Shown: positions 16,467 through 25,096 of the stretch, one piece after another
Numbering within the stretch: position 1 is the stretch's first letter
Layout of the letters: every line of letters starts with the position of its first letter
DNA from: Gemmataceae bacterium
Lineage (GTDB): Bacteria; Planctomycetota; Planctomycetia; Gemmatales; Gemmataceae
NCBI GenBank assembly: GCA_028288765.1
Contig: JAQGHQ010000360.1
Coordinates: 1 to 64,000, forward strand
Length of the DNA: 64,000 bases
Direction of reading: 5' to 3'
Notes under the pieces: generated by a model
Database searches by the model: none
What the model was told of the DNA's origin: nothing
Seen by the model: the letters and a program-made list of their open reading frames with translations, nothing else
Made by a program: the position numbers and the translations under genes

Positions 16467-18209
16467 TCACCTGAACCTCATCGCGTTGACGAGGGCGTTC
16501 AGGTCCTTGGCGGCCTGGGGGGCTGCGGCGAGCTTGTTGTTGATCCCGAGCACCGCGTCGAGCTGTCTCTTCCCGAGCGTGTCGTTGTACCCGAGCTGTT
16601 GGTTGAACGGCCCGCTGAAGACCCCCTTCGCCGCGTCGAACAGGGTCGTCATCAGCTCCTGCTTCCGGTGCCGCTCGAACTCCAGGTCCTCGGCCGGCCG
16701 CCCCCCCACGCCCGGCCCGCCCGGCTTCATCGCCCCTTTCCTGGCGCGGTCGGCCAGTTCGCCGACCGCGGCCTTGGCCTCGTCCCGGGCCTTCTGGGCG
16801 ATGGCCAGTTGCTCGTCGCGGAACTTCCTGTTCGCCGCGGCCGTTTCCTTGCTCATCTGCCCCAGCTGTTTGTGCAGGTCCTCGTTCAGCTTGGCCCCGG
16901 AATCCAGGCTCCCGGTTTTGATCGCCTCATACCAGCTCATCCAGTTCGCCATCCCGCGGGCGAGGGCGTCGGTGATATCGTGCCAGCCGTCGACGACCGA
17001 GTCCTTGAACGTCACCCACTGCTTCGTCAGGAACAACATCGTGTCGGCCCAGATGGCTGAGAGCCCTGCGGTGGCGATCTTGCCCGCGAGTTCGAGGTCC
17101 CCGCTGGACAGCGCCGCGACGATCCCGGACCAGGCGTCCTTGGCGGTCTCGGCCACGGAGTCGAACGACGCCTTCAGGTCGGTGGTGAACTGCTTGCCGC
17201 TCTCCGTCTGGGTCGCCCACAGCACCCCGAGGCCGACGACCGCGGCGGACACGAGCCCGATCGGCGACAGCACGAGTCCGAGGCCCGACCCGATCAGGCC
17301 GATCCCGGTGGATACCGCCCCGAGCACGGTCCCGGCCGTACTCAGGACCGCCCCGAAGGCCATGAACGCCATGCCGCCGGCGACGAGCCCGGCGGCCACG
17401 GCCGCGACCGTCACCACGATCCCCCGGTTCTCCTTGATCCATTCGCGGAAGTCGCTGATCCCCTTGCGGACGTGCTCGCTCAGGTTCGCGATCTTGGTCC
17501 CGGTCGGGAGCAGTTCCATGCCGACCTGGAGGACCCCGTACTTGAGCTGCTGCCAGGTCGCCGTGTAGGCCTTCATGATCTGCTTGGACTGGTCGGCCTG
17601 CTCGGGGTCCATCACCGCCCCGGCGTCCTTCGCGGCGTCGCGCAGCTCGTCGAGCCCGGCCGCCCCTTTTTCCAGCCAGGGAAGCATGGACTTCATCCCG
17701 AGCGAGTCCGCCGCCCGTAACCGGTCCGCGGCGACGGGGATGCCCTTGATCTTCTCGGCGATCTTGTCCAGCTGCTCATCGATGGGAAGATTGAGGAGGT
17801 CCCGGCCTTTGAGCCCGCGGAGCCCCTCGATCAGCTCGTCGTTGCTGTCCGCGGCGTGGCTGATCCGTTCCTCGAGGCTGCCGATGGTGTCGCCGAACTG
17901 GTCGAGGCCGACACCGGCCCGCTCGAACCCGAACGCGAGGGCCGAGACGCTCTCGGTCGTGGAGCCGAACCGCTTGGCGAGTGTCTGGATCTGGTCGCCG
18001 CGGGAGACCGCGTCGGTGAACACCTTGCCGATCGGGGCCAGGACGCCCGCGCCCGCGCCGGCCATTGTCGCGCCGACCTTGGTCATCGCGCCGCCCCACG
18101 ACTGCAACCGCTTCTTAGCGCTGTCGAGGCCGCGCGTGAGCATGTTGTCCTGGAGGAACAGCTCGACGAACGCGGCCCCCGCTCGGATCGCCCCGCTCCC
18201 GGCAGCCAT
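16467..18209 (-). CDS. Tape measure protein
   Basis: 580 aa with the typical make-up of a tape measure: an N-terminal region with GAIRAGAAFVEL, long helices, a central hydrophobic block (GIVVTVAAVAAGLVAGGMAF to VGLGVLWA, about residues 265-335) with two to three membrane-spanning stretches, then a charged coiled coil (KFRDEQLAIAQKARDEAKAA). At about 0.15 nm per residue it would set a tail near 87 nm. The ATG has GGGGAG 5 nt upstream. It is preceded by the G/GT genes as in lambdoid siphophages. A 22-bp palindrome lies 13 bp upstream of the start. Confidence 0.9.
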   Translation of the reverse strand: MAAGSGAIRAGAAFVELFLQDNMLTRGLDSAKKRLQSWGGAMTKVGATMAGAGAGVLAPIGKVFTDAVSRGDQIQTLAKRFGSTTESVSALAFGFERAGVGLDQFGDTIGSLEERISHAADSNDELIEGLRGLKGRDLLNLPIDEQLDKIAEKIKGIPVAADRLRAADSLGMKSMLPWLEKGAAGLDELRDAAKDAGAVMDPEQADQSKQIMKAYTATWQQLKYGVLQVGMELLPTGTKIANLSEHVRKGISDFREWIKENRGIVVTVAAVAAGLVAGGMAFMAFGAVLSTAGTVLGAVSTGIGLIGSGLGLVLSPIGLVSAAVVGLGVLWATQTESGKQFTTDLKASFDSVAETAKDAWSGIVAALSSGDLELAGKIATAGLSAIWADTMLFLTKQWVTFKDSVVDGWHDITDALARGMANWMSWYEAIKTGSLDSGAKLNEDLHKQLGQMSKETAAANRKFRDEQLAIAQKARDEAKAAVGELADRARKGAMKPGGPGVGGRPAEDLEFERHRKQELMTTLFDAAKGVFSGPFNQQLGYNDTLGKRQLDAVLGINNKLAAAPQAAKDLNALVNAMRFR

Positions 18210-18222
18210 GACGTCTCCCCAC

Positions 18223-18244
18223 GAGGTGCGAGCGCTTGTACCTC
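18223..18244. promoter_or_regulatory. 22-bp palindrome copy before the tape measure gene
   Basis: Left GAGGTGCGAGC, right GCTTGTACCTC. It fills the gap between the end of the GT frame (stop at 18243) and the tape measure start (18209), 13 bp upstream of the ATG and overlapping the stop codon by 2 bp. Confidence 0.8.
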
Positions 18245-18931
18245 ACGCCAGTCCGACCAGCGCCTGGCGCAACAGCGCGATCCCGCCCGCCGTCTCGCGC
18301 CGGAGGGTCTCTTCGGACTTCGGCCGCGGCGGGGGCTTGGGCGGACGGAAGTCTTCCGGGATGAGGTCGAACGGGTCCTCCCCTTCGAACACCCGGGCGG
18401 CCACCATCACCGCCAGCCCGGCGACCCGGGTCCACTCCCCGCGGACCCGTCCGTCGGCGGCCCAGACGAGTTCCCGGAGGGTCCGGGAGCTGCCGTCGAT
18501 CCCGGTGACGCCGGCGAGCTCCCAGCCGGTCCGTCGGAGCCAGCCAGGATCGTTTCGAGGCTGGTCAGGGCCCTCGCCATCACCCGGTCCATCGCCCCCG
18601 TCCGTAGCTCGGCGAACCGTTTTGCGAGCGGCGGGGGCTGGGAAAAATCCACGATGGCTTCCTCGATCGCCCCGGCCGCGTCGAACAGGGCCTGGCCGTC
18701 GAACCGGCGGGCGAACTGCTCGGGCGTAATGCCCGCGGCGGCCGCCTCCCGCTCGCACAGCTGCCACAGGACCTGGCCGTACCGCCGGCGGTCCTCCGCG
18801 ATCGCGGCGAGCAACTTGAAATCCTTGGCGACCGCCTCGACGTCGAGGCCCGCGGCCTGCAGCTCGTCCAGGTCCCCGAGCGTGATCCGCAGCTTCCAGG
18901 TCTTGCCGTCGGCGTCCACGAACGCGGCCAT
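18243..18931 (-). CDS. Tail assembly chaperone GT (read through by -1 frameshift from G)
   Basis: The reading frame that starts at 18931 is protein-like up to about MDRVMARALTSLETIL (near 18555) and then becomes Gly/Pro/Ser junk. From about that point the -1 frame is protein-like (RTGWELAGVTGIDG, TLRELVWAADGR, FEGEDPFDLIPEDF) and stops at 18243. This is the G/GT arrangement that sits before the tape measure gene in many siphophages; GT binds the tail tube protein and tape measure during assembly. No canonical XXXYYYZ slippery heptamer was found at the switch, so a non-standard slip site or a one-base error are both possible. Ends given are those of the joined product. Confidence 0.7.
18407..18931 (-). 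CDS. Tail assembly chaperone G (unshifted product)
   Basis: 174-aa frame from ATG 18931, starting MAAFVDADGKTWKLRITLGDLDEL. The first 120 residues are an acidic helical protein (QALFDAAGAIEEAIVDF); the last 50 are Gly/Pro/Ser/Ala low complexity, as expected of an out-of-frame tail. It sits between the HK97 gp10-like gene and the tape measure. If the -1 shift is programmed, both this and the longer GT product are made. Confidence 0.68.
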   Translation of the reverse strand: MAAFVDADGKTWKLRITLGDLDELQAAGLDVEAVAKDFKLLAAIAEDRRRYGQVLWQLCEREAAAAGITPEQFARRFDGQALFDAAGAIEEAIVDFSQPPPLAKRFAELRTGAMDRVMARALTSLETILAGSDGPAGSSPASPGSTAAPGPSGNSSGPPTDGSAGSGPGSPGWR

Positions 18932-18937
18932 AGGTCC

Positions 18938-19378
18938 TCACTTGATCAGGTTGCGGAGGTCGCCTTTCACCTTGTCCAGCTCGACCGCGAACGCCGGCCC
19001 CATGAACGGCCGCGGGCGGATCCGGACGGTCCGGGTGGCCGTGCCCCCGCGGAGCCGCTCGCGGAGCGTCGCCGTCCCGCCCTCCTCCAGCGACCGCGGG
19101 GCCCCGGTCGCGGACCCCGCCACCGTCGGCCCGACCACGACGCTCCGCGCTGTCGGGTCGTACCCGAAGAAGATGTACTTCTTGAGGACGTTCGTGTGGG
19201 AGCTGGGCGGTTGGCCGGGGGCGGACGGGGCCTTCCGCTTGCGGATGCTCGTCTTCGCCCGCTGCCGCACGAACGCCCCGGCCTTCGAGAGGATCTTCCG
19301 CTCGGCCGGCGGGACCTTCTTCATCACGGCGGCGGAGTCGAAGAAGGTCTGCCGGACCCGCGCCAGGTCAAAGGCCAT
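18938..19378 (-). CDS. HK97 gp10-like tail completion protein
   Basis: 146 aa. A basic N-terminal half (AKTSIRKRKAPSAPGQPPSSHT) leads to a beta-rich half (KYIFFGYDPTARSVVVGP) and the RPRPFMGPAF ending typical of HK97-gp10-like neck/tail proteins, which end with a conserved RPFMxPA motif before a C-terminal helix. It lies between the tail tube gene (1 bp gap) and the G chaperone. It probably takes part in joining head and tail. Confidence 0.78.
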   Translation of the reverse strand: MAFDLARVRQTFFDSAAVMKKVPPAERKILSKAGAFVRQRAKTSIRKRKAPSAPGQPPSSHTNVLKKYIFFGYDPTARSVVVGPTVAGSATGAPRSLEEGGTATLRERLRGGTATRTVRIRPRPFMGPAFAVELDKVKGDLRNLIK

Positions 19379-19379
19379 G

Positions 19380-19868
19380 TCAGGCGCTCATCGCGGTGTA
19401 GGTGATCGAGCTGGCCCCCGCCACGGCGTCCGCGGGGGCCCCGTTGATGGGGATGCACGGCTTCAGGGTGAACGCCCGGTAGTCGAGCTTGTCCAGCCCC
19501 TCGTCCTCTTCCCACTTGAACACCTTCATGTCGCAGCGCACGCCCCGGCTCCCGTTCGTGCCGATCGGCCCGTCGAGGATGAGGACGTCGAGCGGCGCGT
19601 TCGCGATGAACGCGGCCTCCATCAGGATGTACCCGTTGGTGTCGCCGTCGTCGGACCGGATCGTCCCCTCGAACTCGATCTCCCGCATGATGGATTCGGT
19701 GAGCTTGACCGGGTACGCCCGCATGCTCGCCTCGGCCTCGGCCCGGCTCATGGCGATCTTCGCCTCGGCGACGTTGTTCATGGCGCTCCAGGTCGGCGTC
19801 GCGTAGGTACCGCCGTTGGCCGCGATGACGCCCTTGAACCCGAATTTCACCTTCGCGCCGGTGCTCAT
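19380..19868 (-). CDS. Major tail (tube) protein
   Basis: 162 aa. MSTGAKVKFGFKGVIAANGG, then a beta-rich sequence (IMREIEFEGTIRSDDGDTNGYILMEAAF, DMKVFKWEEDEGLDKLDYRAFTLKP) of the size and style of lambda V/HK97-type tail tube proteins, with the position expected between the tail terminator candidate and gp10-like gene. The ATG overlaps the preceding stop (ATGA). It would polymerise around the tape measure. Confidence 0.78.
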   Translation of the reverse strand: MSTGAKVKFGFKGVIAANGGTYATPTWSAMNNVAEAKIAMSRAEAEASMRAYPVKLTESIMREIEFEGTIRSDDGDTNGYILMEAAFIANAPLDVLILDGPIGTNGSRGVRCDMKVFKWEEDEGLDKLDYRAFTLKPCIPINGAPADAVAGASSITYTAMSA

Positions 19869-20380
19869 ATGGTCGCTCCCGTCAGGTCGGTCGGTTCTTG
19901 CAGGACTACCCGGACCTCGGCCCAGAACGCCCGGTCCTGGATCACGATGTCGATGTCGTACACGTCCGCTTCGGCGGCCTCGTCGGGGGCCGGGAAGGCC
20001 TGGGTCACGAGCTGCCCGGCCAGGACGAGGGCCGGGTTCCGCAGCGGGTTAAAGATCATCTGCTCGACGAACCCGACCCGCGCGTCCATCCAGGCCACCG
20101 GCGGGCTGCCGGACCCGTCCGTGTACCGCTCGACGGTCAGGACGGTCACCCGGTGCTTCCGCCACAGCATGTCCCGCGAGGCCTGGGCCGGGGACTCGTA
20201 CTTCGTGGGGAACACGAGCACCTGGCGGCCGGCCAGGCGGGTGTTCACGTCTTCCGCCGTCAACCCGATGTCCGGGTCGTAGACCCGGCTGACGGCACTC
20301 GGTGCGGCCGGGACCCACGCGGTCTGGATCATGCTCACGACCGAATCGCAGACGTCGAGGATCCGGGCCAGCGTGCTCAC
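19865..20380 (-). CDS. Tail terminator-like connector protein
   Basis: 171 aa with a GTG start (20380) overlapping the previous stop as GTGA. It begins MSTLARILDVCDSVVSMIQTAW and continues as an alpha/beta protein (VLVFPTKYESPAQASRD, HRVTVLTVERYTD, DIDIVIQDRAFWAEVRVVL). This size and gene order (before the tail tube) match tail terminator or head-tail connector proteins, but no sequence motif proves it. Confidence 0.65.
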   Translation of the reverse strand: MSTLARILDVCDSVVSMIQTAWVPAAPSAVSRVYDPDIGLTAEDVNTRLAGRQVLVFPTKYESPAQASRDMLWRKHRVTVLTVERYTDGSGSPPVAWMDARVGFVEQMIFNPLRNPALVLAGQLVTQAFPAPDEAAEADVYDIDIVIQDRAFWAEVRVVLQEPTDLTGATI

Positions 20381-20862
20381 CGCCCTCCCTCCCCGACCAG
20401 GTCCGCGAGCATCCCGCCCAGCTGGGCCAGACGTCCGGCCGTGCCGGGCCGCGAGGCCGTAGCCGGGCGATCCTGCACGGCGTCGGCGTGGAACCTCGCC
20501 TTCCTTGCTGCGGTCGCCCCGTCCCCTTGCCAGTCGATGTCGTAGAGGACCTGGCCCGGCTTGAGCCCCACGCGGGTCACGACCGCCTTGGGCAGGTCCA
20601 TGCTCGACACCGTCACGGCCGTCCCCGGGGCGAGCACGGTCCGCCGCACGGGCGGGACCGGCCCGCCAACCACCTCCTGAACGCTGTCGCCGTGGAACCG
20701 CTGTCTCCGCTTCACCGTCGACCCGTCGTCCTGCCACTCGACGTCGTAGGTCAGCGGGTTCAGGCCGGTCGTCAGCTCGGCCGCGACGACCACCGCGCCC
20801 GGGAGCTCGAGCCCGCTCACGGCCACCGGGCACCCGGGAGCGAGGAGGGTCAGGAGCGGCAT
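20377..20862 (-). CDS. Phage connector-region protein made of two internal repeats
   Basis: 161 aa. Two copies of a 57-residue unit: LLAPGCPVAVSGLELPGAVV...FHGDSVQEV and VLAPGTAVTVSSMDLPKAVV...FHADAVQD, each beta-rich and holding YD(V/I)(E/D)WQ(D/G)DG. The duplication is visible by eye; function is unknown. The ATG shares one base with the preceding stop (TGATG). Located among head-tail connector genes. Confidence 0.7.
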   Translation of the reverse strand: MPLLTLLAPGCPVAVSGLELPGAVVVAAELTTGLNPLTYDVEWQDDGSTVKRRQRFHGDSVQEVVGGPVPPVRRTVLAPGTAVTVSSMDLPKAVVTRVGLKPGQVLYDIDWQGDGATAARKARFHADAVQDRPATASRPGTAGRLAQLGGMLADLVGEGGR

Positions 20863-21263
20863 CAGGTCACCCGCTTCGTATGGCACCGGTAGAGGGTGCG
20901 CTGCTGGTCGCTGAACCGCCACACGGGCTCGCCGTTCGAAGTCATCAGCTCGAACACCATCGGCAGGCCGGTCTGCGGGTCGAGGACGTTGGGGTCGGTG
21001 ACCTGGTCGCCCTTCTGGGGGAGCGTCCGCGATCCGCCCAGGACGAGACTCGCGACCGGGACCAGGTAGTCCCGTTCGGCGGTCGAGACCGATGCCCCGG
21101 GCGTCTTCGTCTCGCGGGTGAATTCGGACGTCCCGGGCCACGCGTTCGTCAGGCCCACCGACTGGCCGGTCGAGGCCCGGCTGTATGTGAGCGGCAACGG
21201 CCCGGCCGCCGCGGCAGCCTGGCGGGCGAGGAGTGCCTTCATTCCCGCGGCGAGAAGGCCCAT
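20862..21263 (-). CDS. Head-tail adaptor-region protein, 133 aa
   Basis: Not firmly assigned. It starts MGLLAAGMKALLARQ, then a beta-rich body (YSRASTGQSVGL, SVSTAERDYLVPVASLVL, GDQVTDPNVLD, MVFELMTSNGEPVWRFSD). The pattern of a helix followed by a small beta barrel resembles phage head-tail adaptor/stopper proteins, and it sits in the correct cluster. Confidence 0.62.
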   Translation of the reverse strand: MGLLAAGMKALLARQAAAAAGPLPLTYSRASTGQSVGLTNAWPGTSEFTRETKTPGASVSTAERDYLVPVASLVLGGSRTLPQKGDQVTDPNVLDPQTGLPMVFELMTSNGEPVWRFSDQQRTLYRCHTKRVT

Positions 21264-21266
21264 CGG

Positions 21267-21518
21267 TCAACCTTCCGCGGAGGCGGGTGGCACCGGGACC
21301 TTGCCGATCATGTGCCGCAGGTCGGCCGCGTGCTGGTAGACCAGCCGTCTCGGGGGGCCGAGACCGGCCCCCTTCAGGAGCGCCGCGGTGATCTCGTCGT
21401 GAGGCGGCGGGACGAGCTGGCACACGGCCACCACGTCCCCCGCGGTCACGCATGCCAGCGCTTCCGGGGTATCCGGCAGCGGGGCGAGGGTCGCCTTTAA
21501 CTTGTCCAGCGCGGTCAC
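21267..21518 (-). CDS. Small connector-region protein, 83 aa
   Basis: Not recognised. MTALDKLKATLAPLPDTPEALACV with helical segments and LVYQHAADLRHMIGKVP. It is 3 bp upstream of the 133-aa adaptor-region gene and 40 bp after the decoration-like gene, so it is part of the head/connector operon. Confidence 0.6.
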   Translation of the reverse strand: MTALDKLKATLAPLPDTPEALACVTAGDVVAVCQLVPPPHDEITAALLKGAGLGPPRRLVYQHAADLRHMIGKVPVPPASAEG

Positions 21519-21558
21519 GGTCTGCTCCTCGCCGATACCCGGGGCTTAGATCCCTTGG

Positions 21559-22542
21559 TCAGTTCGATCCGGTGACGGTCGCCGACTGGAGTTTCACGTC
21601 CCCGGCCGCCCCGGTCGTGTAGCTCGACCCGGTGATGACGATGCTGATCGGGGCGTTCTCGGGCAGGGTCAGGGGCTGGCCGGGCTGGGCCCCGCCGTGG
21701 GTCGCCCCGAGGATGGCGAACACCATCCCGGTCATCTGTGTGTTCGATCCGGGCGCCCCGTACTTCGTGAGCTGGGCCCCGCCCTGGAACGCGACGTTGT
21801 TGTTCGTCGCCGTCCAGGTCCCGGAGTCGCAGATCGGGGTCCCGGCCGTGACCGTCCCGCCCGAGATGATCCCGTTGGTGACGACCTGGCCGGCCATCGT
21901 CGGGTTGACGAACAGCTTGAACCGCTTGTTGTTGGCGGTCCCCCCGGTCTGCCCGGAGAAGGCGATCGTGATCTGACGGAAGGCCACATCCAACACGCTG
22001 GCCGGGAGGACGCACCCCCAGAGGATGTCGTCGGTCAGGTCCGCCCCGTTCTGGGCGATCGGGTTCCCGGCCCCGACGGCGAGGTTGCCCTCGGTCCGGA
22101 AGGTGGCGAGGGCGGCCGAGAGCAGGGCCGACCCGAACAGGGTGAGGGCGTTCGACGCCTCGACCCGGCGGTCCGGCTCGTGCAAGACGAAGCACGGCCC
22201 GGCCGCCCCGGTCGGCCCGCCGTCGGATACCAGCCCGGCCGGCCCCGTGACGATCCACCCGAACGGGACCACGCCGGGCGTGCCGGCGACGCTCGTCACC
22301 TGCTGGGTGGCCGGGTTCCAGTAGCAATAGGTCCCGTTCCCGTAGGCCGCGTCCGCGGCGACCTGGTAGATCCCGCCGACGTACAGGTTGCCCTGGGTGA
22401 TCGCGAGCCCGATCCCCACCGGGTTGTCCACGTCCGCGATGAACGTCAGGTCGTTCTGGACGATCACGTCGCCCGCGTTGTAAGCCACGGCGGGGAACGT
22501 CTGGACCCCCCACCGCGGGCCGCAAATGTACTTCGCCATCAT
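21559..22542 (-). CDS. DUF2190-like capsid decoration/structural protein
   Basis: 327 aa. The N-terminal 120 residues resemble the DUF2190/capsid-stabilising type: FPAVAYNAGDVIVQNDL, VGIGLAITQ and GTPGVVPFGWIVTGPAG. The C-terminal 200 residues are beta-rich with many Thr, Asn and Gly (TNGIISGGTVTAGTPICDSGTW), perhaps a surface-exposed domain. It follows the capsid gene as decoration proteins usually do. ATG 22542 has GGGAG 8 nt upstream; the second ATG is an alternative. A perfect 22-bp palindrome lies 40 bp upstream. Confidence 0.7.
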   Translation of the reverse strand: MMAKYICGPRWGVQTFPAVAYNAGDVIVQNDLTFIADVDNPVGIGLAITQGNLYVGGIYQVAADAAYGNGTYCYWNPATQQVTSVAGTPGVVPFGWIVTGPAGLVSDGGPTGAAGPCFVLHEPDRRVEASNALTLFGSALLSAALATFRTEGNLAVGAGNPIAQNGADLTDDILWGCVLPASVLDVAFRQITIAFSGQTGGTANNKRFKLFVNPTMAGQVVTNGIISGGTVTAGTPICDSGTWTATNNNVAFQGGAQLTKYGAPGSNTQMTGMVFAILGATHGGAQPGQPLTLPENAPISIVITGSSYTTGAAGDVKLQSATVTGSN

Positions 22543-22582
22543 GACCGGGACTCCCTCTGACGTCTGATCTCTTAGCGCTGCC

Positions 22583-22604
22583 GAGGTACGAGCGCTCGTA
22601 CCTC
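22583..22604. promoter_or_regulatory. Perfect copy of the phage 22-bp palindrome
   Basis: Left GAGGTACGAGC and right GCTCGTACCTC are exact reverse complements, making this the best copy of the motif. It is centred in the 79-bp gap between the capsid gene and the decoration-like gene. Other copies start at 5209, 8284, 18223, 28291, 33063 and 35295, with a weak one at 2516. As RNA it could also fold as a 9-bp hairpin. Confidence 0.88.
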
Positions 22605-22621
22605 CACCCTCTTGATCCGGA

Positions 22622-25096
22622 TCACGCGCCCGGCGACTTGACTCCCGCCCTCGGGTTCTGCATCGCCGCGCCGTAGTCGTGGAACCCGCGGATATCGATC
22701 CCGAGTTCGTTAAAGTTGGCCTGGGCGGTCTGGACGGTCGGCGTCTCCTGGCCGTTGAGGAACGCCATCTCGATCGAGGACAGGCCGGTCAGTTGCGGGT
22801 TGGCGAACAGGTACCACGCCAAGGCCGAGAAGCCCGTGTACAGCGGGTTCTGGAGGTACGGCACCTTGACCGGTTTGAACCTCCCCTTGAAGGCGTTTTC
22901 CTGCGGCTGCTTGGCCGCGGTCGCCCCGCCGTACACGATGAACTGCGAGTTCATCAGGCTCACCGCCTGGGAGTCCAGGGCCGGCGGGTAGATGAGGATC
23001 GCCGGCTCGACGCCCAGGGGCTGGCCGTTCGCTTTCACCTGCATGTCGAACAGGGTCACCGCGGCCTGCAGCCCGTCGACCGAGAGGGCCGACCCGGCCC
23101 CGGCCGCGACCAGGTTCGACTGGATCGCCCCGCCCCCGAGCGCGTTCGGGGCCGTGTTCCGGTTGAAGTAGAACGCGTTGCCGTCGGTCCAGTTCGGCGG
23201 GTTGAGGAAGAGCGTCCAGAACAGCTTGGAGATCGAATCCGAACACCCCACGCCGAGGAGCATCGGGACCGTGGTGAGGCCGCTGATGTCGTCGTTGATG
23301 ATCATTTGCCGCGAGATCTTGAGCATCCGGGCAAACGTGTCGATCTGGTTCGCGTAGGGCTCATCGGTGAGCGCGGCGGACTGGATCTGCCCGTCGGCGT
23401 TCAGCTTCAGGAACAGCATGTCCCCGGTCACGTTGATCGACTTGGTCGGCTTGAAGTCCTTGACCGGCCGGGTGGTGCAGACCTCTTTCCAGGCCATGTT
23501 GGCGTTGAGGTACCCGGTCAGCAGGAACTTGTTGAGCACGTTGGCCAACAGGTTCTGGATCGAGATCGTGCTCCCGCCGTCGGCGCGGATGTCCCGCGAC
23601 CGGAAGGCGCACTGCAACACCTCCTCGATGTTGCCGACGCCGATCCGGGTGTCGCCCTTGTACCCCCCGCCCCGGGCCGCGATCGTCAGGACCTGGTGCA
23701 GGTCGATGCCGCCCTTGTAGAGCTTCCGGGCCGAGTCGAGGACCTGCTCCGAATAGGCGGCCTTGAAATCCGACTGGACCTCCCGCTGCACTTCTTCCGG
23801 GACCCGGCGGTCGGAGGCTTCGAGCCCCTGGCCGCCCTGGTAGAAGGAGTTGTTCAGGAGCTTGGTGGCGCCGCCCAGCTGGAGGATGGCCGCCTCGATC
23901 ACCGACTGGTTCCGGAGCGGATCGGACGGGCTGTACCAGTGCGGGCCAGGCTCCTGCCGGCTCCCGCGGATGGTCTCGACCCGGATCTTCTTCGCCACCT
24001 GATCAGGGGACCAGCCCGCCTTGATCGCGTGCTCGGCGAGCGGCACCTCGACCGTCTTGCGGTTGCGGGTGATCTGGATCATCAGGCCTGGGTGGGCGGC
24101 GGTGTGGCCCTGGATCCCCGCGATCCGCGCCTGCTCGGCCCGGATGGCTTTGATGTCCCGCCGGCCGGCCGCCTTCGTGTCCGAGGGCGCATCGTCGTCG
24201 TCGTCGTCCTCGTCCGAGGCCTCGGTGTCCTTCCCCTTGTCCGTGTCCTCGTCCTCCTCGTCCTCGTCCTCGTCGTCCTGCTCGTCGTACTCGGCCCGGA
24301 GCTTGGCCTTCATCTTGTCCGTCATGTCGGCCGTGTCGCCGTACCCCTCGGCCTCGCACCACTTGTTGAAGTCGGTGTCCGCGGCCTCGGTGTCCTTGGT
24401 CTTGTCCTCGTCCTCGTCCGCGGCGCGGATCCGCCGGCCGGACACGGCCCGCTTCCCGCCCTTCGCTCCGCCCGCGATCCTCTTACCGTTCTTGACCCTC
24501 TTCATGGTCTTCCCCTGGTTCGCGGCGACGAGCGCCGACGTTTGGTCATCCGCCCCGATCACCACAAACGAGACTTCCCGCAATTTGGTCTTCCGCACGA
24601 CGTTGACCGGCCCCTCGAACTCCCGACCGTTGACGTTGACCGTCAGGCCGTCGCCGATGAACTCCGTCTTCAGCGACTTGGCCCCGATCGACATTTGCCA
24701 CTTCAGCCCGTCGTCCGCGAGCTGGATGATGTCTTTCGCGGCCGGCCGGTTCTCGAAGAAGGTCCCAGTCAGCCGGAGCTTTCCGCCCTCGATCGCGGCT
24801 GTCTTCGACTGGGCGACCACGTACTCCCGGACCGGGCGGTCGGAACTCCAGCCGGGCCCGTGGTTGTCCAGGACCGGGAACACCTCATCGCCGAGGTCGA
24901 ACCCCTCCAGGTCGCACACCACGGGGTATCCCCACCCCATCGCGGACTGGTCGAGCGGGCCGCCCGTGTAGGCGATCACGTCGAACGTCCGCGGCTTCTT
25001 CTTGCCGTTCGCGCCCGGGGCCTCGGCCGCGCGGATCGTGACGGTCCCGACGATCCCCAGCTCGTCCGGGTCAGACTTCGACGGGGACTTTGGCAC
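22622..25096 (-). CDS. Prohead protease-acidic linker-major capsid fusion
   Basis: 824 aa in three parts. Residues 1-165: prohead protease-like, with FPVLDNHGPGWSS (His near 77) and WQMSIGAKSL (Ser near 135), the expected catalytic pair of HK97-type proteases. About 200-305: an extremely acidic stretch (DEQDDEDEDEEDEDTDKGKD), likely the scaffold or delta domain removed on maturation. About 340-824: major capsid protein with ISRQMIINDDISGL and a C-terminal capsid-like half, reminiscent of Mu gpT-type heads. The GTG start 25096 has GGAGG 9 nt upstream; ATG 25132 is possible but has a poorer site. The gene overlaps the portal gene by 26 bp. Self-cleavage to release the capsid protein is inferred. 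Confidence 0.85.
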   Translation of the reverse strand: MPKSPSKSDPDELGIVGTVTIRAAEAPGANGKKKPRTFDVIAYTGGPLDQSAMGWGYPVVCDLEGFDLGDEVFPVLDNHGPGWSSDRPVREYVVAQSKTAAIEGGKLRLTGTFFENRPAAKDIIQLADDGLKWQMSIGAKSLKTEFIGDGLTVNVNGREFEGPVNVVRKTKLREVSFVVIGADDQTSALVAANQGKTMKRVKNGKRIAGGAKGGKRAVSGRRIRAADEDEDKTKDTEAADTDFNKWCEAEGYGDTADMTDKMKAKLRAEYDEQDDEDEDEEDEDTDKGKDTEASDEDDDDDDAPSDTKAAGRRDIKAIRAEQARIAGIQGHTAAHPGLMIQITRNRKTVEVPLAEHAIKAGWSPDQVAKKIRVETIRGSRQEPGPHWYSPSDPLRNQSVIEAAILQLGGATKLLNNSFYQGGQGLEASDRRVPEEVQREVQSDFKAAYSEQVLDSARKLYKGGIDLHQVLTIAARGGGYKGDTRIGVGNIEEVLQCAFRSRDIRADGGSTISIQNLLANVLNKFLLTGYLNANMAWKEVCTTRPVKDFKPTKSINVTGDMLFLKLNADGQIQSAALTDEPYANQIDTFARMLKISRQMIINDDISGLTTVPMLLGVGCSDSISKLFWTLFLNPPNWTDGNAFYFNRNTAPNALGGGAIQSNLVAAGAGSALSVDGLQAAVTLFDMQVKANGQPLGVEPAILIYPPALDSQAVSLMNSQFIVYGGATAAKQPQENAFKGRFKPVKVPYLQNPLYTGFSALAWYLFANPQLTGLSSIEMAFLNGQETPTVQTAQANFNELGIDIRGFHDYGAAMQNPRAGVKSPGA

